Assembly (NCBI GenBank): GCA_016715245.1
Contig: JADKAS010000014.1
Span: forward strand, 77,961 to 141,960
DNA length: 64,000 nucleotides
Source of the DNA: Saprospiraceae bacterium
GTDB taxonomy: Bacteria > Bacteroidota > Bacteroidia > Chitinophagales > Saprospiraceae
Reading direction: 5' to 3'
Positions within the stretch are counted from its first letter, which is position 1. Every line of letters begins with the position of its first letter. This document shows positions 27,522-36,372 of the stretch, piece by piece. Position numbers and translations under genes: made by a program. Under the pieces are notes generated by a model. That model worked only from the letters and a program-made list of their open reading frames with translations. It had not been told where the DNA came from and did not search any database.

Positions 27522-27869
27522 TCAGTTTTTGGGAATGTAGAGAAACTGAGCGCCCAATTCGCTAAGGGAAAACAAACATAAATACAATTCAGGATTTTTA
27601 TAATCTTTTCTGAATTCGTCGATTTTGTCTTCAAAGATGATTCCTTTGGTTACAAACTCTTCCAATGTGGATATATTTACCGACCATTTGTGATTTTTTC
27701 CATCGGATTCGATGAGTGGAATTCCCATTTCCAATTCCTGCTGATGTATAATAAAAATAGGATACTTTGAAACATTTTCATCCATAACCACTTCAGCAGC
27801 CTGCGCCAGTATTTTTTTATACGGGCGAATCTGGTATTCCAGCATTAAAAATTTTTCACCTTCTTCCAT
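27522..27869 (-). CDS. Conserved hypothetical protein
   Basis: 115 residues with no signal peptide or membrane segment. It begins MEEGEKFLMLEYQIRPYKK and is rich in acidic and aromatic residues. I do not recognise a domain. It starts 3 bases after the rlmD stop on the same strand, which makes it the last gene of a DPP11-rlmD-hypothetical transcription unit. Codon use looks like its neighbours, and a coding role is supported mainly by the tight spacing and lack of competing frames. Function unknown. Confidence 0.72.
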   Translation of the reverse strand: MEEGEKFLMLEYQIRPYKKILAQAAEVVMDENVSKYPIFIIHQQELEMGIPLIESDGKNHKWSVNISTLEEFVTKGIIFEDKIDEFRKDYKNPELYLCLFSLSELGAQFLYIPKN

Positions 27870-27872
27870 GGT

Positions 27873-29281
27873 TTATTTTTTTAGGTCCAGCCTGGCAACA
27901 CATTCTATATGATGCGTGTGAGGAAACATATCAACCGGTTGTATGGCAGTAACTTCATACTTTTCCTTCAGTAAAAACAAATCCCGTGCCTGGGTTGCAG
28001 GATTGCAGCTGATATAAATTATTTTGCTTGCTTCGAGCAAGAGCAGCGTATTTACCACATCTTCATGCATACCTGCTCTGGGCGGATCCGTAAAAACAAC
28101 ATCCGGTTTGCCGTGTTTTTTGATAAAATCCGGATTTAAAAGGTCCCTGACATCACCTGTATAAAAATCAGCATTTCCGATACCATTCAGTTCTTTGTTT
28201 ATATTGGCATCATCAATGGCCTCTTTTATCTCTTCTATGCCAACTACTTTTTTGACTTTATCTGCTATATAAAGGGCAATACTTCCCAATCCTGTATATA
28301 AATCGAAAACATTGTCTGTGGCTTTACATTCTGCAAAACCTGAGGCAATATCAAACAGTCGTATAGCCTGGCGGGTGTTGGTTTGGAAAAATGACTTGGG
28401 ACCAATGCGGTAAGTTACTTTTCCAAGAGATTCTTCAATGTATTCCTTTCCTTTATACAAGATCATTTGCTGGTCAAAAAGCGTGTCATTTTTTTTAGTA
28501 TTGACCACATAAAAAAGGGAATCAATTTCGGGAAATCTTTTGGCAATGGCATCCATAAGATGTACTATATTGTTGTCTTTTTCTCTTCCGAAAACGACGA
28601 TGACCATCCATTGTCCGGTGGTGGTATTTCGAACCACCATATTGCGCATATCGCCTTCATGAAAAAATGTGCTGTAGTAAGTATATCCATTTTCTAGAGT
28701 ATATTCTCTGACAAAATTTCTGATTTCGTTGGTCTTGTTATTTTGTAGCAAACATTCTTCAATGTCAACAATTTTGTCGAAATATCCGGGACGGTGAAAA
28801 CCAAGCGCAGGATTTTTATTAATAATTTTTTCAGAAGCAGCTTCCTCATTGGTAATCCAGCGTTTATCTGAAAAACTGTATTCAAGTTTATTCCTGTAGT
28901 AAAAAACATCATCACATCCTATAATAGGCAACAAAACTGAAACATCCAGTTTTGCTATTCTTTGCATGACATCCCGAACTACAATGTGTTTATGTTCCAG
29001 TTGTTTTTCATAAGACAGGTTTTGCCATTTACAACCACCACACACTCCGAAATGCTGGCATGCGGGTTGAATTCTGTCATTTGACAAAGATTTGATTTCC
29101 AAAGGAATAGCTTCGTAAAAGGACTTCTTTTTCTGAGGACCAATACATCGGCAATATCGCCGGGCACGACGGATTCCACAAAAACAACATGTCCTTCATG
29201 GTTTCTTCCAATGGCCTTTCCCTTGTCAGCAATACCTGTGATCAATAAGTTGGTAATAATCTGTTTTTTTCTCTTCCCCAT
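27873..29281 (-). CDS. rlmD: 23S rRNA (uracil-C5)-methyltransferase RlmD/RumA-type, frameshifted
   Basis: Two overlapping frames make one protein of about 469 residues. The N-terminal TRAM domain (GIADKGKAIGRNHEGHVVFVE) is in frame from 29281. The rest is in the frame ending at 27873: the Fe-S cysteines CQHFGVCGGCKWQ, the SAM motif VFDLYTGLGSIALYIA, FTDPPRAGM, and the catalytic Cys in YISCNPATQARD. Adding one A to the A5 run at 29128-29132 (minus strand) restores RKKKSFYEAIPLEI and joins the frames. The break is most likely a sequencing error. The enzyme methylates 23S rRNA uracil (U1939-like); a paralogue with other specificity is possible. It sits 4 bases after the S46 peptidase gene. Confidence 0.85.
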
Positions 29282-29285
29282 GAAA

Positions 29286-31490
29286 TTAAGCAGCTTTCTT
29301 TTTTTTCTTTTTCCCTTTTGGATGCACGAGCTTCATTTCGTCAACCAGATGACCTGCGTCAGCAAATACATCGACAACCCATAAAATATACCTGACATCC
29401 ACCATAATATTTCGGCAAATGGAGGCATCGTAATTGATATCACTCATCGTACCTTCCCAAACCCGGTCAAAATTAATTCCGATTAAATTGCCATGTGCGT
29501 CAATTCCGGGACTTCCGCTGTTTCCCCCTGTGGTATGATTGGAAGCGATAAAACAAACCGGCAATTTTCCATTTTTATCAGCATAACGGTCAAATTCCTT
29601 TTTATTGTACAGTTCAATATATTTTTTCGGCAGATCAAATTCATAGTCGCCTGGCTTATACTTTTCAAGTACACCGTCAAGGTAGGTCACGTGGTGATAG
29701 TTGACAGCATCCTGAGCACTATAACCATTTACCTGTCCGTAGGTGACCCTCAATGTACTGTTGGCATCAGGATAGAATCTTTTTTCGGGAAACTTTTCAA
29801 GTTGTGCTCTGGTGTACATTGCCTGCTTCAGGTCAATATCCGCTTTTAAGGAATTATAGGGAGTTAAAAAGGTTTTATTGGCAAATACGGACCATTCAAA
29901 AATAGTAGCGTATAAGGGATCTTTTTTGATAAGATCCGTTATTGTTTTAGGGTCTTTGGAAAATATCTCCGAAATCTCATTGTACGTTGTCAGGGAAGAC
30001 TGCTTGTATAAATCCGATATCATCGAGTGATAACTCTCATCTTTGTTGATGCCTAGGCTTTCTCTCCGGAGTAATTCAGGAACAAATCCGGCAGGAAGTC
30101 GGTCAACATAAAGGGTGAGAAGGGCTCCAAATTTTTCGATATCAATTTTAAGATCAACATCCTTGTAAAATACTTCCGCTCCTGATTTAATGCCGGGGAA
30201 AATTTTCTGAAAACCGGCTTCTCCATTGTTTTCATAAGCAGAGACAAGTCTTTGTAATGTAAACATATATGATGTCAAGTCGACATTTCTCTGCAATATT
30301 TCAGCGTAATATTCCCTTGCCAGCGCATATCCGCTAATAGAATCGTATAGTCTGTTTACATCGTTTAATAATCCTGTGTAGGGCGAATTTTTTTCAAGTC
30401 TCGAAGTAAACGTGTTTTCATATTTTTCTTTTTTGGCCAGTGCTTTTGATTTTTTAAGACCCAGGTTTTCACCAATCCATTTTTTGTATGCATTGGCTAA
30501 AGAAGCATATTTTGCAGCGTATTGTATTTTTATTTTTTCATCTTTTCTCATGTACTTATCCATGATTTGCAGTGACGTCTCTCTGATGTTTATCCGGGCA
30601 GGATTGAGGGAGTTTAAAATCTGATCTACCGCAACTTCTGGAAGGTATTGGGTAGTCCTTCCCGGAAATCCGAATACCATAGTGAAATCTCCGGGTTCCA
30701 CACCATCCATGGAAATGGGCAGGAAATGTTTTGGAGTGAAAGGCACATTGTCTTTGGAATATTCTGCAGGCTGATTGTTTTTGTCGGCATATATTCTGAA
30801 AAAGGAAAAATCACCAGTATGTCTTGGCCATACCCAGTTGTCCGTATCTGCACCAAATTTTCCGATGGATTCAGGAGGGGTGCCCACCAGTCTGACATCC
30901 AGAAAAGTTGTGGTGACAAAAGCATAATAATTATTGCCGTCGAAGAAAGAACGGATCATTACTTTCTGGTGTTTGCCAAGAGAATAGTTTTTACTTATTT
31001 TATCTATGTTTTTGTCTATCAGGCTTTGTCGTGCAGCAGCTGTCAATTCTGAACCAACACCATCAAGAACTTTTGATGTTACATCATCAATATAATCGAT
31101 AAAAGTAGCGGTAAGTCCCTTGTTTGGCAATTCATCAGCAAATGATTTTGCCCAGAATCCATTTTTTATCAAGTTGTTTTCTACGGTAGAATGATTTTGA
31201 ATCTGTCCAAACCCACAATGATGGTTGGTCAGCAATAGTCCTTTTGAAGAAATCACTTCTGACGTACAAAATCCGCCGAAATGTACGATGGCATCCTTTA
31301 GCGAACCTTTATTTACGCTGTAGATATCTTCAGCAGAAATTTTCATTCCCATGCTTTTCATTTCTTTTTCATTCAATGCTTTTAAAAGCTGAGGAAGCCA
31401 CATTCCTTCACCGGCGAAGGAGAAGGTCGAATTCAAGAGGACAATAAAAACCGGGAAGACCAAACGATTCAAATGACAAAGTATCGACAT
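29286..31490 (-). CDS. S46-family dipeptidyl-peptidase, DPP11-like
   Basis: About 734 residues with a signal peptide (1-25, LNRLVFPVFIVLLNSTFSFAG). It is a periplasmic serine peptidase that removes N-terminal dipeptides. The catalytic His lies in LLLTNHHCGFGQ (89-91), an Asp in DTDNWVWPRHTGDF, and the nucleophile Ser658 in TTGGNSGSP. Arg676 lies exactly 18 residues after Ser658 (GINFDRVWEG). In Porphyromonas enzymes the equivalent of residue 673 separates acidic-specific DPP11 (Arg) from DPP7 (Gly), so this is predicted to cut after Asp/Glu dipeptides. The frame extends to 31526, but the -7 element at 31524 supports the start at 31490. The C-terminus is a Lys-rich tail. First gene of the operon with rlmD. 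Confidence 0.92.
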   Translation of the reverse strand: MSILCHLNRLVFPVFIVLLNSTFSFAGEGMWLPQLLKALNEKEMKSMGMKISAEDIYSVNKGSLKDAIVHFGGFCTSEVISSKGLLLTNHHCGFGQIQNHSTVENNLIKNGFWAKSFADELPNKGLTATFIDYIDDVTSKVLDGVGSELTAAARQSLIDKNIDKISKNYSLGKHQKVMIRSFFDGNNYYAFVTTTFLDVRLVGTPPESIGKFGADTDNWVWPRHTGDFSFFRIYADKNNQPAEYSKDNVPFTPKHFLPISMDGVEPGDFTMVFGFPGRTTQYLPEVAVDQILNSLNPARINIRETSLQIMDKYMRKDEKIKIQYAAKYASLANAYKKWIGENLGLKKSKALAKKEKYENTFTSRLEKNSPYTGLLNDVNRLYDSISGYALAREYYAEILQRNVDLTSYMFTLQRLVSAYENNGEAGFQKIFPGIKSGAEVFYKDVDLKIDIEKFGALLTLYVDRLPAGFVPELLRRESLGINKDESYHSMISDLYKQSSLTTYNEISEIFSKDPKTITDLIKKDPLYATIFEWSVFANKTFLTPYNSLKADIDLKQAMYTRAQLEKFPEKRFYPDANSTLRVTYGQVNGYSAQDAVNYHHVTYLDGVLEKYKPGDYEFDLPKKYIELYNKKEFDRYADKNGKLPVCFIASNHTTGGNSGSPGIDAHGNLIGINFDRVWEGTMSDINYDASICRNIMVDVRYILWVVDVFADAGHLVDEMKLVHPKGKKKKKKAA

Positions 31491-31523
31491 AACACGAATT
31501 TTCTGATGTTTGAAAAAAGAACA

Positions 31524-31531
31524 CAAAGGTA
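31524..31531 (-). promoter_or_regulatory. -7 element for the DPP11-rlmD operon
   Basis: TACCTTTG on the minus strand is an exact TAnnTTTG match. The in-frame ATG at 31526 lies within it, so the ATG at 31490 is preferred. Confidence 0.55.
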
Positions 31532-31763
31532 AAAAAAATGAGGAACTCCATTTCAGTATTTTTTCTTTTACATTTTTTTTAACTTGATATTATCATGTCA
31601 GCTCTAAGTATAAAAAAATTATTTTCACGTCGTCAAAGTGGTTCCGGCTACCCACGCAGGTGCATATATTATCTCGTTATGATAACCGGATATTTTTGCT
31701 TCCCGCTGTTGCAGGCGGACCACATCAAAATCATGTAAATGGTTTTTCAGGAATTGATTGCTG

Positions 31764-32498
31764 TTATTTATAAACATTACTCACAACAAAATTTCCGAAA
31801 GCCTGCCAAACATCAGAATATCGGGCATGATACACCAGGTCTGAAAATAAAAAAGTTAGAAGCATAATTAAGTAGGACGTCCAATTTTTATTTTTTACAA
31901 AGTCGCTTAAAAAAAGTACAGCAATTATTGCGGTTTTTACGTATAAAACAATGGGAAGTATATTAGCAACGCCTATTTCAGGAAAATAAATAAACAAGAT
32001 TCTGTTTAACGGTGGACCTATCATGAGGATCGCTGTTCCAATGATGAAACGCATATGTTTATAGGTAAATTTTCTGTAGTAGACAGCCAGAGAATAAAAA
32101 AAGACAAACATGAATAGTTGCATCCATGTTATTGATTGATTGGCCATTACATCGATGGATGCTTTTTCAAGAATACCTGTTTGATAATTCTGCTTTGCAA
32201 CAAGAAACATAGATATAATAATTAAAGGCGCAATGACATATGTCAGTTTCCCAAAAAAACGATGAACAGTAAAGCGTCTTTTGTAGATTAATACAGGTTG
32301 TAAGACTAATAATATAACCCATGAACCCATTAACGCTCCATGAATATGGTGTATCCATGAAAATTCGGTAAATTCAGGAAAATGTTTGATATACGTTGCA
32401 TGAAAACCAATATGTACTATTAAAAATACAAGTATCATTCCGGTTATGATAGCTTTAATGTTTGTTGGTGGTGCATGAGTTATGTTGTCTTGTAACAT
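31764..32498 (-). CDS. Multi-pass membrane protein, conserved, unknown function
   Basis: 244 residues with about six or seven predicted transmembrane helices. These include GMILVFLIVHIGFHATYI, GSWVILLVLQPVLIY and LFMFVFFYSLAVYY. Several His residues lie near membrane edges (IHHIHGALMG, HRFFGKL), which might bind heme or metal, but no signature is certain. There is no signal peptide beyond the first helix. It is a single gene with its own -7 element upstream. The 237 bases between it and the S46 peptidase gene hold nothing else I can identify apart from that peptidase's promoter. Confidence 0.8.
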   Translation of the reverse strand: MLQDNITHAPPTNIKAIITGMILVFLIVHIGFHATYIKHFPEFTEFSWIHHIHGALMGSWVILLVLQPVLIYKRRFTVHRFFGKLTYVIAPLIIISMFLVAKQNYQTGILEKASIDVMANQSITWMQLFMFVFFYSLAVYYRKFTYKHMRFIIGTAILMIGPPLNRILFIYFPEIGVANILPIVLYVKTAIIAVLFLSDFVKNKNWTSYLIMLLTFLFSDLVYHARYSDVWQAFGNFVVSNVYK

Positions 32499-32519
32499 TG
32501 TTTATATCATTTTGAAATT

Positions 32520-32527
32520 CAAAGGTA
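32520..32527 (-). promoter_or_regulatory. -7 element for the membrane-protein gene
   Basis: TACCTTTG on the minus strand, an exact TAnnTTTG match, lies 21 bases before the ATG at 32498. Confidence 0.5.
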
Positions 32528-32879
32528 GCTATTACTCAATAATTTACCATATAAAGTTCTGGCATAAGAATATATGTCAAATCCCAGACTGTGTCGAAGA
32601 GCCTTATTTAAAACCTTAAAAAAATGTATCTAAAGTTTGGGACTAAAAACACTATCGATACATTCATACGAGGTAAAGTTAAATAAAATATTTTTAGCTT
32701 GGGAGAATATGGGTGCCCAAATATATGAACCATTTAGTTGGGCAAACCTTATAGGAAATTATATTTCGTTTTGAATATAATAGACTTGGAAGCATAAAGG
32801 AGAAATAATCAGAAGCACGTTTGACTTTTGTTTTCTGATTTTTGGTTCAGTTCAAGGGATTTTGTTTATACGACTTAAT
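32528..32879. other. Non-coding stretch at the edge of an accessory island
   Basis: About 350 bases with no gene. It contains a small dyad, GCCCAA (32715-32720) with TTGGGC (32738-32743). The segment lies between the membrane-protein promoter and the truncated acetyltransferase. No known insertion-sequence end is certain. Confidence 0.35.
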
Positions 32880-32888
32880 GTTAGCGGT
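32880..32888. repeat. GTTAGCGGT motif, copy 1
   Basis: This 9-base motif occurs at 32880, at 33231 in the same orientation, and at 34302 in inverse orientation (ACCGCTAAC). The copies bound the small genes of the island. Copy 1 lies 10 bases past the stop of the truncated acetyltransferase. Confidence 0.5.
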
Positions 32889-32897
32889 TCTTTGTTT

Positions 32898-33064
32898 TTA
32901 ATCAATACCAATTACTTTACTTCTTCGTTCTAATAATATGGCATCTCGCCACATTCCATTCATTTTACCTATTTTTTCTCTAATTCCTATTTTCCTGAAT
33001 CCGAGTTCTTCGTGAATTTTTAAGCTTGCACTGTTTTCAGGAGATATTCCTGCTTGTAATGTTC
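32898..33064 (-). pseudogene. C-terminal remnant of a phosphinothricin-type GNAT acetyltransferase
   Basis: An open frame without a start encodes about 54 residues ending at 32898. It begins TLQAGISPENSASLKIHEEL and continues with GFRKIGIREKIGKMNGMWRD. This is the conserved C-terminal block of the pat/bar-like GNAT family, whose full proteins are about 170-190 residues. An in-frame TGA lies directly upstream, and the DNA before that shows no acetyltransferase sequence. The gene is truncated at its 5' side at or near 33064. It probably lost its front by recombination within the island; a frameshift alone would not explain the missing sequence. Confidence 0.75.
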
Positions 33065-33230
33065 AAAGTTTTTCGTTCTCGCTTTCAAAAATTAATTTAT
33101 CAGGTAATGTAGTTCCTATTTTCTGTCCATTATATTTATGAGAAACAGAAACTGTCAACCTACCACCAAACTTTATTAGAAGCACTACTGTTCGTTTTAG
33201 CACGTCACCTGTCATTTCTTTAAACCCCTT

Positions 33231-33239
33231 GTTAGCGGT
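33231..33239. repeat. GTTAGCGGT motif, copy 2
   Basis: Lies 15 bases past the stop of the intact acetyltransferase gene on the minus strand and is preceded on the plus strand by ACCCCTT (33223-33229). The stretch 33065-33230 between it and the acetyltransferase remnant has only a 64-codon frame of random-looking composition. Confidence 0.5.
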
Positions 33240-33253
33240 TAGTTGTTTTCTCG

Positions 33254-33775
33254 TCAAGTAATTGTTTCATTATTCATTTCTAATTTCCAATTGAATAGCT
33301 TTTCTGTCTCTCCAATTTTAATGAAATTATTTTTTTGAAGAACTTTGAAAGATGCTGTATTTGTTTTGTCTGTCGAAGCAATAATTGATTTTACAAATGG
33401 TTGAGTTTTAGTCCACATAATAATTCCATCTACAATTTCTGTCATAAATCCATTTCCTTGAAACTCGTCATAAGTTCCATAACCAATTTCTATTTCTCCG
33501 TCTGCGTTTGGTTCTCCAACTATACATATGTCGCCAATCATTTTGTTTTCAGCTTTTGAAATTGCTGTCCAAAGTGTCGAATACAAATAGTTTTTTGTTT
33601 TGTCTGCTACATTCGGTAAAATTGTTTGTTCAAATGCTTCTTTTAGTTCTGGCGAAATTGTTCTTGAAGTTTCATTCAAGTTCAGTTCTTCTTCCAAAGA
33701 GTTGTCGCATTTAGTGTATTTTACTAACTGCTCATAAGTCAATGGTTTTAAAAAAAGCCTTTCTGTTTCTATCAT
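33254..33775 (-). CDS. GNAT-family N-acetyltransferase (RimJ/RimL type)
   Basis: 173 residues starting MIETERLFLKPLTYEQLVKY, the usual RimJ/RimL-like opening. The acetyl-CoA site is degenerate but visible as GYGTYDEFQGNGFMTEIVDG, followed by VKSIIASTDKTNTASFKVLQ and KNNFIKIGETE. It transfers acetyl from acetyl-CoA to an amine; the substrate is unknown. The frame extends back to 33814, but MASNFRIEKKFNK is unlike the family, so 33775 is chosen. It lies 72 bases after DUF6157, in an island with GTTAGCGGT motifs and a truncated second acetyltransferase. Such small genes are common cargo of accessory arrays. Confidence 0.85.
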   Translation of the reverse strand: MIETERLFLKPLTYEQLVKYTKCDNSLEEELNLNETSRTISPELKEAFEQTILPNVADKTKNYLYSTLWTAISKAENKMIGDICIVGEPNADGEIEIGYGTYDEFQGNGFMTEIVDGIIMWTKTQPFVKSIIASTDKTNTASFKVLQKNNFIKIGETEKLFNWKLEMNNETIT

Positions 33776-33847
33776 TTTGTTAAATTTTTTTTCAATTCTG
33801 AAATTGCTAGCCAATTTATCTTTGGTAATGCAATTTTCATATATTTT

Positions 33848-34261
33848 CTATTTACTTGATTTCATTGCTTTAACAACTTTCAGTGATTTGTCTTTTGAGA
33901 ATTTTTTATACTCGGCACTTTCAGCACCAAAGATTGCCATTTTTCCGTCCTTGTCGTTATGAACGCCCCAACCATAACGCTTTGTCAACGGTGATGCACG
34001 AAAACAAGGTTGTCCTTTTGAAAAAAACTGTTCTCTTGCTTCTTTATATTCACTTTTTGTTAGGTCGTTACGGTCAGCATACACTTGAAATAAAATGTCG
34101 TCCGAAGTGAATTTATAAGGATTCTTTTTTACCATTTCAAATTGAATATTTGCCACAGTTTTTGAGTCTCCTTTTGTTGGTGGAACTTCTCCGTTTGTCG
34201 TTGGGCAGTCGTCCGCAATTTCTATAAAAGTGTCTTTGTAATTTGTTGTATGTATTTTCAT
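33848..34261 (-). CDS. DUF6157-family protein
   Basis: 137 residues starting KIHTTNYKDTFIEIADDCP and continuing with GEVPPTKGDSKTVANIQFEM. These, with FFSKGQPCFRASPLTKRYG, are hallmarks of DUF6157. The family is small, soluble and widespread, including in Firmicutes, with no known function. It lies upstream of the acetyltransferase gene and 40 bases from an inverse copy of the GTTAGCGGT motif. The scattered distribution of the family suggests transfer. Confidence 0.88.
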   Translation of the reverse strand: MKIHTTNYKDTFIEIADDCPTTNGEVPPTKGDSKTVANIQFEMVKKNPYKFTSDDILFQVYADRNDLTKSEYKEAREQFFSKGQPCFRASPLTKRYGWGVHNDKDGKMAIFGAESAEYKKFSKDKSLKVVKAMKSSK

Positions 34262-34301
34262 TTTGTAAAATGTTTATTGTTTAAGGGGTCTCCTTACATT
34301 G

Positions 34302-34310
34302 ACCGCTAAC
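34302..34310. repeat. ACCGCTAAC motif (inverse of GTTAGCGGT), copy 3
   Basis: Marks the right edge of the DUF6157-acetyltransferase island and is preceded by AAGGGGT (34283-34289), the complement of the ACCCCTT beside copy 2. The relative order of the two motifs differs between copies, so this is not a simple inverted repeat. Confidence 0.5.
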
Positions 34311-34378
34311 TATTTAATCTGCTATACAAATAAATATACATTATCACAATATTTCAATTATTTTTTATTTATTATCCT

Positions 34379-35116
34379 TTAATCCCTCTTTTTCAGCTTT
34401 TCCAACAAAGGGATATCCGGCATGTATTTAAACAACAAAACGCCCAGAACCAGTGATGGAAGTAAATTTTCAACGGCTACGTCTCCGATGTTGAGCAAAT
34501 TAATGGAAATGCCAATGATTAATGCGCCGCCAATACCTGACACAATATCCACCGTCTCCGGGTCAAAAAAAGATTTTCCTTTTTTAGCGAGTAGCGTCAG
34601 ACTACCCTGAAAAATAAAAAGAGGAATTACAGAAAAAGCCACTCCGATACCATACGTTCCTGTGAGGGCTATAGCAGCAAAACCATCGAGAATGGATTTT
34701 ATTACCAATAAATCCCGATTGCCTGAAATGCCTTCTTCAAGTGAACCTACAATGGTCATGGATCCGACACAAAAAAGCAAAAAGGCGGTGATAAGTCCTT
34801 CAGAAAAAGTGGAATCCTGATTTCCAATACCGGCTTTCAGCCATTCTGATATATTTTCAAAAAAAGTGCCGAGACCGGAGACAACACCGAGAATACCCCC
34901 AAAAATCAGTGCAAACAAAAAAAGTAAAGTTTTACCTTCCGGCAGTCTCCACATCATTTTTATTCCTATAAGAATGGTGCCCAACCCAACCGCCTGAAAT
35001 ACAATTTTCTGAATCTCTTCGGTAAAAATATGTTGGAGCAGCATTCCAATAATGGATCCTGTCAATACCGTAAATACATTAAAAATAGTGCCTAAAGGGA
35101 GTTTTTTGACCATCAT
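34379..35116 (-). CDS. DUF554-family membrane protein (YqgA-like)
   Basis: 245 residues with about seven transmembrane helices and the DUF554 pattern. It begins LPLGTIFNVFTVLTGSIIG, then GLGTILIGIKMM and FCVGSMTIVGSLEEG, with TGTYGIGVAFSVIPLFIFQG further on. The family is a conserved inner-membrane protein of unknown transport role. It is divergent from lpxK with 117 bases between the starts. It is a single gene, with the accessory island downstream on its strand. Confidence 0.9.
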   Translation of the reverse strand: MMVKKLPLGTIFNVFTVLTGSIIGMLLQHIFTEEIQKIVFQAVGLGTILIGIKMMWRLPEGKTLLFLFALIFGGILGVVSGLGTFFENISEWLKAGIGNQDSTFSEGLITAFLLFCVGSMTIVGSLEEGISGNRDLLVIKSILDGFAAIALTGTYGIGVAFSVIPLFIFQGSLTLLAKKGKSFFDPETVDIVSGIGGALIIGISINLLNIGDVAVENLLPSLVLGVLLFKYMPDIPLLEKLKKRD

Positions 35117-35233
35117 TTTTTATGCATAATATTCCAAAAGAATTGTCAAAAATAGTTAAAATATGGTGAACACACATCAAAACAGCTTAATATCATGTTT
35201 ATAACTGATAATTCATGAAATCAAATCCCTCTC

Positions 35234-36298
35234 ATGCAAAAAAAGCTTATCCAAATTCTTCTGCTACCTTTGGCATTATTGTACGGTGGGATTATTTCAT
35301 TGCGCGATATGTTTTATGAAACCGGTCTCATGAAGTCAAGCAAATTTAACTTACCTGTCATCAGCGTGGGCAATCTGAGTATAGGAGGAGCAGGAAAATC
35401 GCCTCATATTGAATATCTGGTTCGTTTGCTGAAAGATTACATTGACGTAGGAATTTTAAGCCGGGGATATAAAAGAGAAACGTCCGGTTTTCGATTGGTT
35501 ACCGTAAGTGACACGGCAAAAACAGTGGGGGACGAACCCAAACAATTCAAAAATAAATTTAAAGATGTAGTGGTCGCTGTAGATGAAAACCGCGCCTTCG
35601 GTATTCCAATGATGGTGGGACAATTTCCCGGACTTCAGGCAATTTTACTCGACGATGCTTTTCAACACAGACAGGTACAACCAGGATTAAATATTTTACT
35701 GACACAGTATGGGGAGTTGTTTACCAGAGATTTTTTATTGCCTGCCGGCCGTTTGAGGGAGTGGCGTTCTGCTTACAAAAGGGCAGATATTATTATTGTG
35801 ACCAAGTGTCCTGAAGAACTATCGGATATAGAAAAAGATAAAATAAGAAAGGAAATTAATCCTTTTGATTACCAGAAGATGTATTTCTCAAAGTTTGAAT
35901 ATGATTACCCCTATCCGATGTATGACCCGAGGTATCGCATCAAACTGGACAAAGATATCGATGTCATTTTACTGAGTGCGATCGCCAATACTTCCTACCT
36001 AAAACAGTATGTAGAAGGATTAGTAAAAAATGTTTTTCCTTTGGAATATGAAGATCATCATCATTTTACCAAAGAAGACATAGACTACATCATTCAGAAA
36101 TATAATTCCATTCCTTCCAAAAGAAAATTAATACTCACTACAGAGAAGGATGCCACCCGGCTGGAATTGTTCAGAAATGCCTTTTACGAAAAACAGATAC
36201 CGTTGTTTGTTCAACCCGCAAAAGTGGTTTTTCTGGATAATGGAAATAGGGACTTTGATGAATATATCAAAAATTATCTGCTGCAATTTACAGATTAA
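35234..36298 (+). CDS. lpxK: Tetraacyldisaccharide 4'-kinase (LpxK)
   Basis: 354 residues. It phosphorylates the 4' position of the lipid A precursor at the inner membrane. An N-terminal membrane-associated helix (LIQILLLPLALLYGGIISLRD) precedes the unusual P-loop GNLSIGGAGKSP (about 47-58). GILSRGYKR, DDAFQHRQV and LLPAGRLREW follow, all typical of LpxK. Length is normal. It is a single rightward gene convergent with the EnvC-like gene, 74 bases apart. Presence of LpxK indicates a standard lipid A pathway at least to this step. Confidence 0.96.
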   Translation: MQKKLIQILLLPLALLYGGIISLRDMFYETGLMKSSKFNLPVISVGNLSIGGAGKSPHIEYLVRLLKDYIDVGILSRGYKRETSGFRLVTVSDTAKTVGDEPKQFKNKFKDVVVAVDENRAFGIPMMVGQFPGLQAILLDDAFQHRQVQPGLNILLTQYGELFTRDFLLPAGRLREWRSAYKRADIIIVTKCPEELSDIEKDKIRKEINPFDYQKMYFSKFEYDYPYPMYDPRYRIKLDKDIDVILLSAIANTSYLKQYVEGLVKNVFPLEYEDHHHFTKEDIDYIIQKYNSIPSKRKLILTTEKDATRLELFRNAFYEKQIPLFVQPAKVVFLDNGNRDFDEYIKNYLLQFTD

Positions 36299-36372
36299 TA
36301 GGGGTTACATTGATGGTGTTATGTCCGCAAAAGAAAAAAAGGGTTTTTTGAAAAAAAGAATAGAAATCACTT

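Noticed and set aside
27873..29281. Programmed ribosomal frameshifting in rlmD
   Set aside because: No slippery heptamer with a downstream structure is evident and the family does not use it; a single-base sequencing error fits better.
32528..32879. Insertion-sequence end near GACTGTGTCG (about 32588)
   Set aside because: No matching inverted end or transposase remains could be found.
33063..33257. 64-codon leftward frame between the two acetyltransferases
   Set aside because: Composition looks random, it overlaps the acetyltransferase stop, and it covers the GTTAGCGGT motif; more likely non-coding spacer.
32880..34310. Calling the island an integron
   Set aside because: No integrase, and the 9-base motif does not fit the attC core GTTRRRY; only a loose similarity of layout remains.
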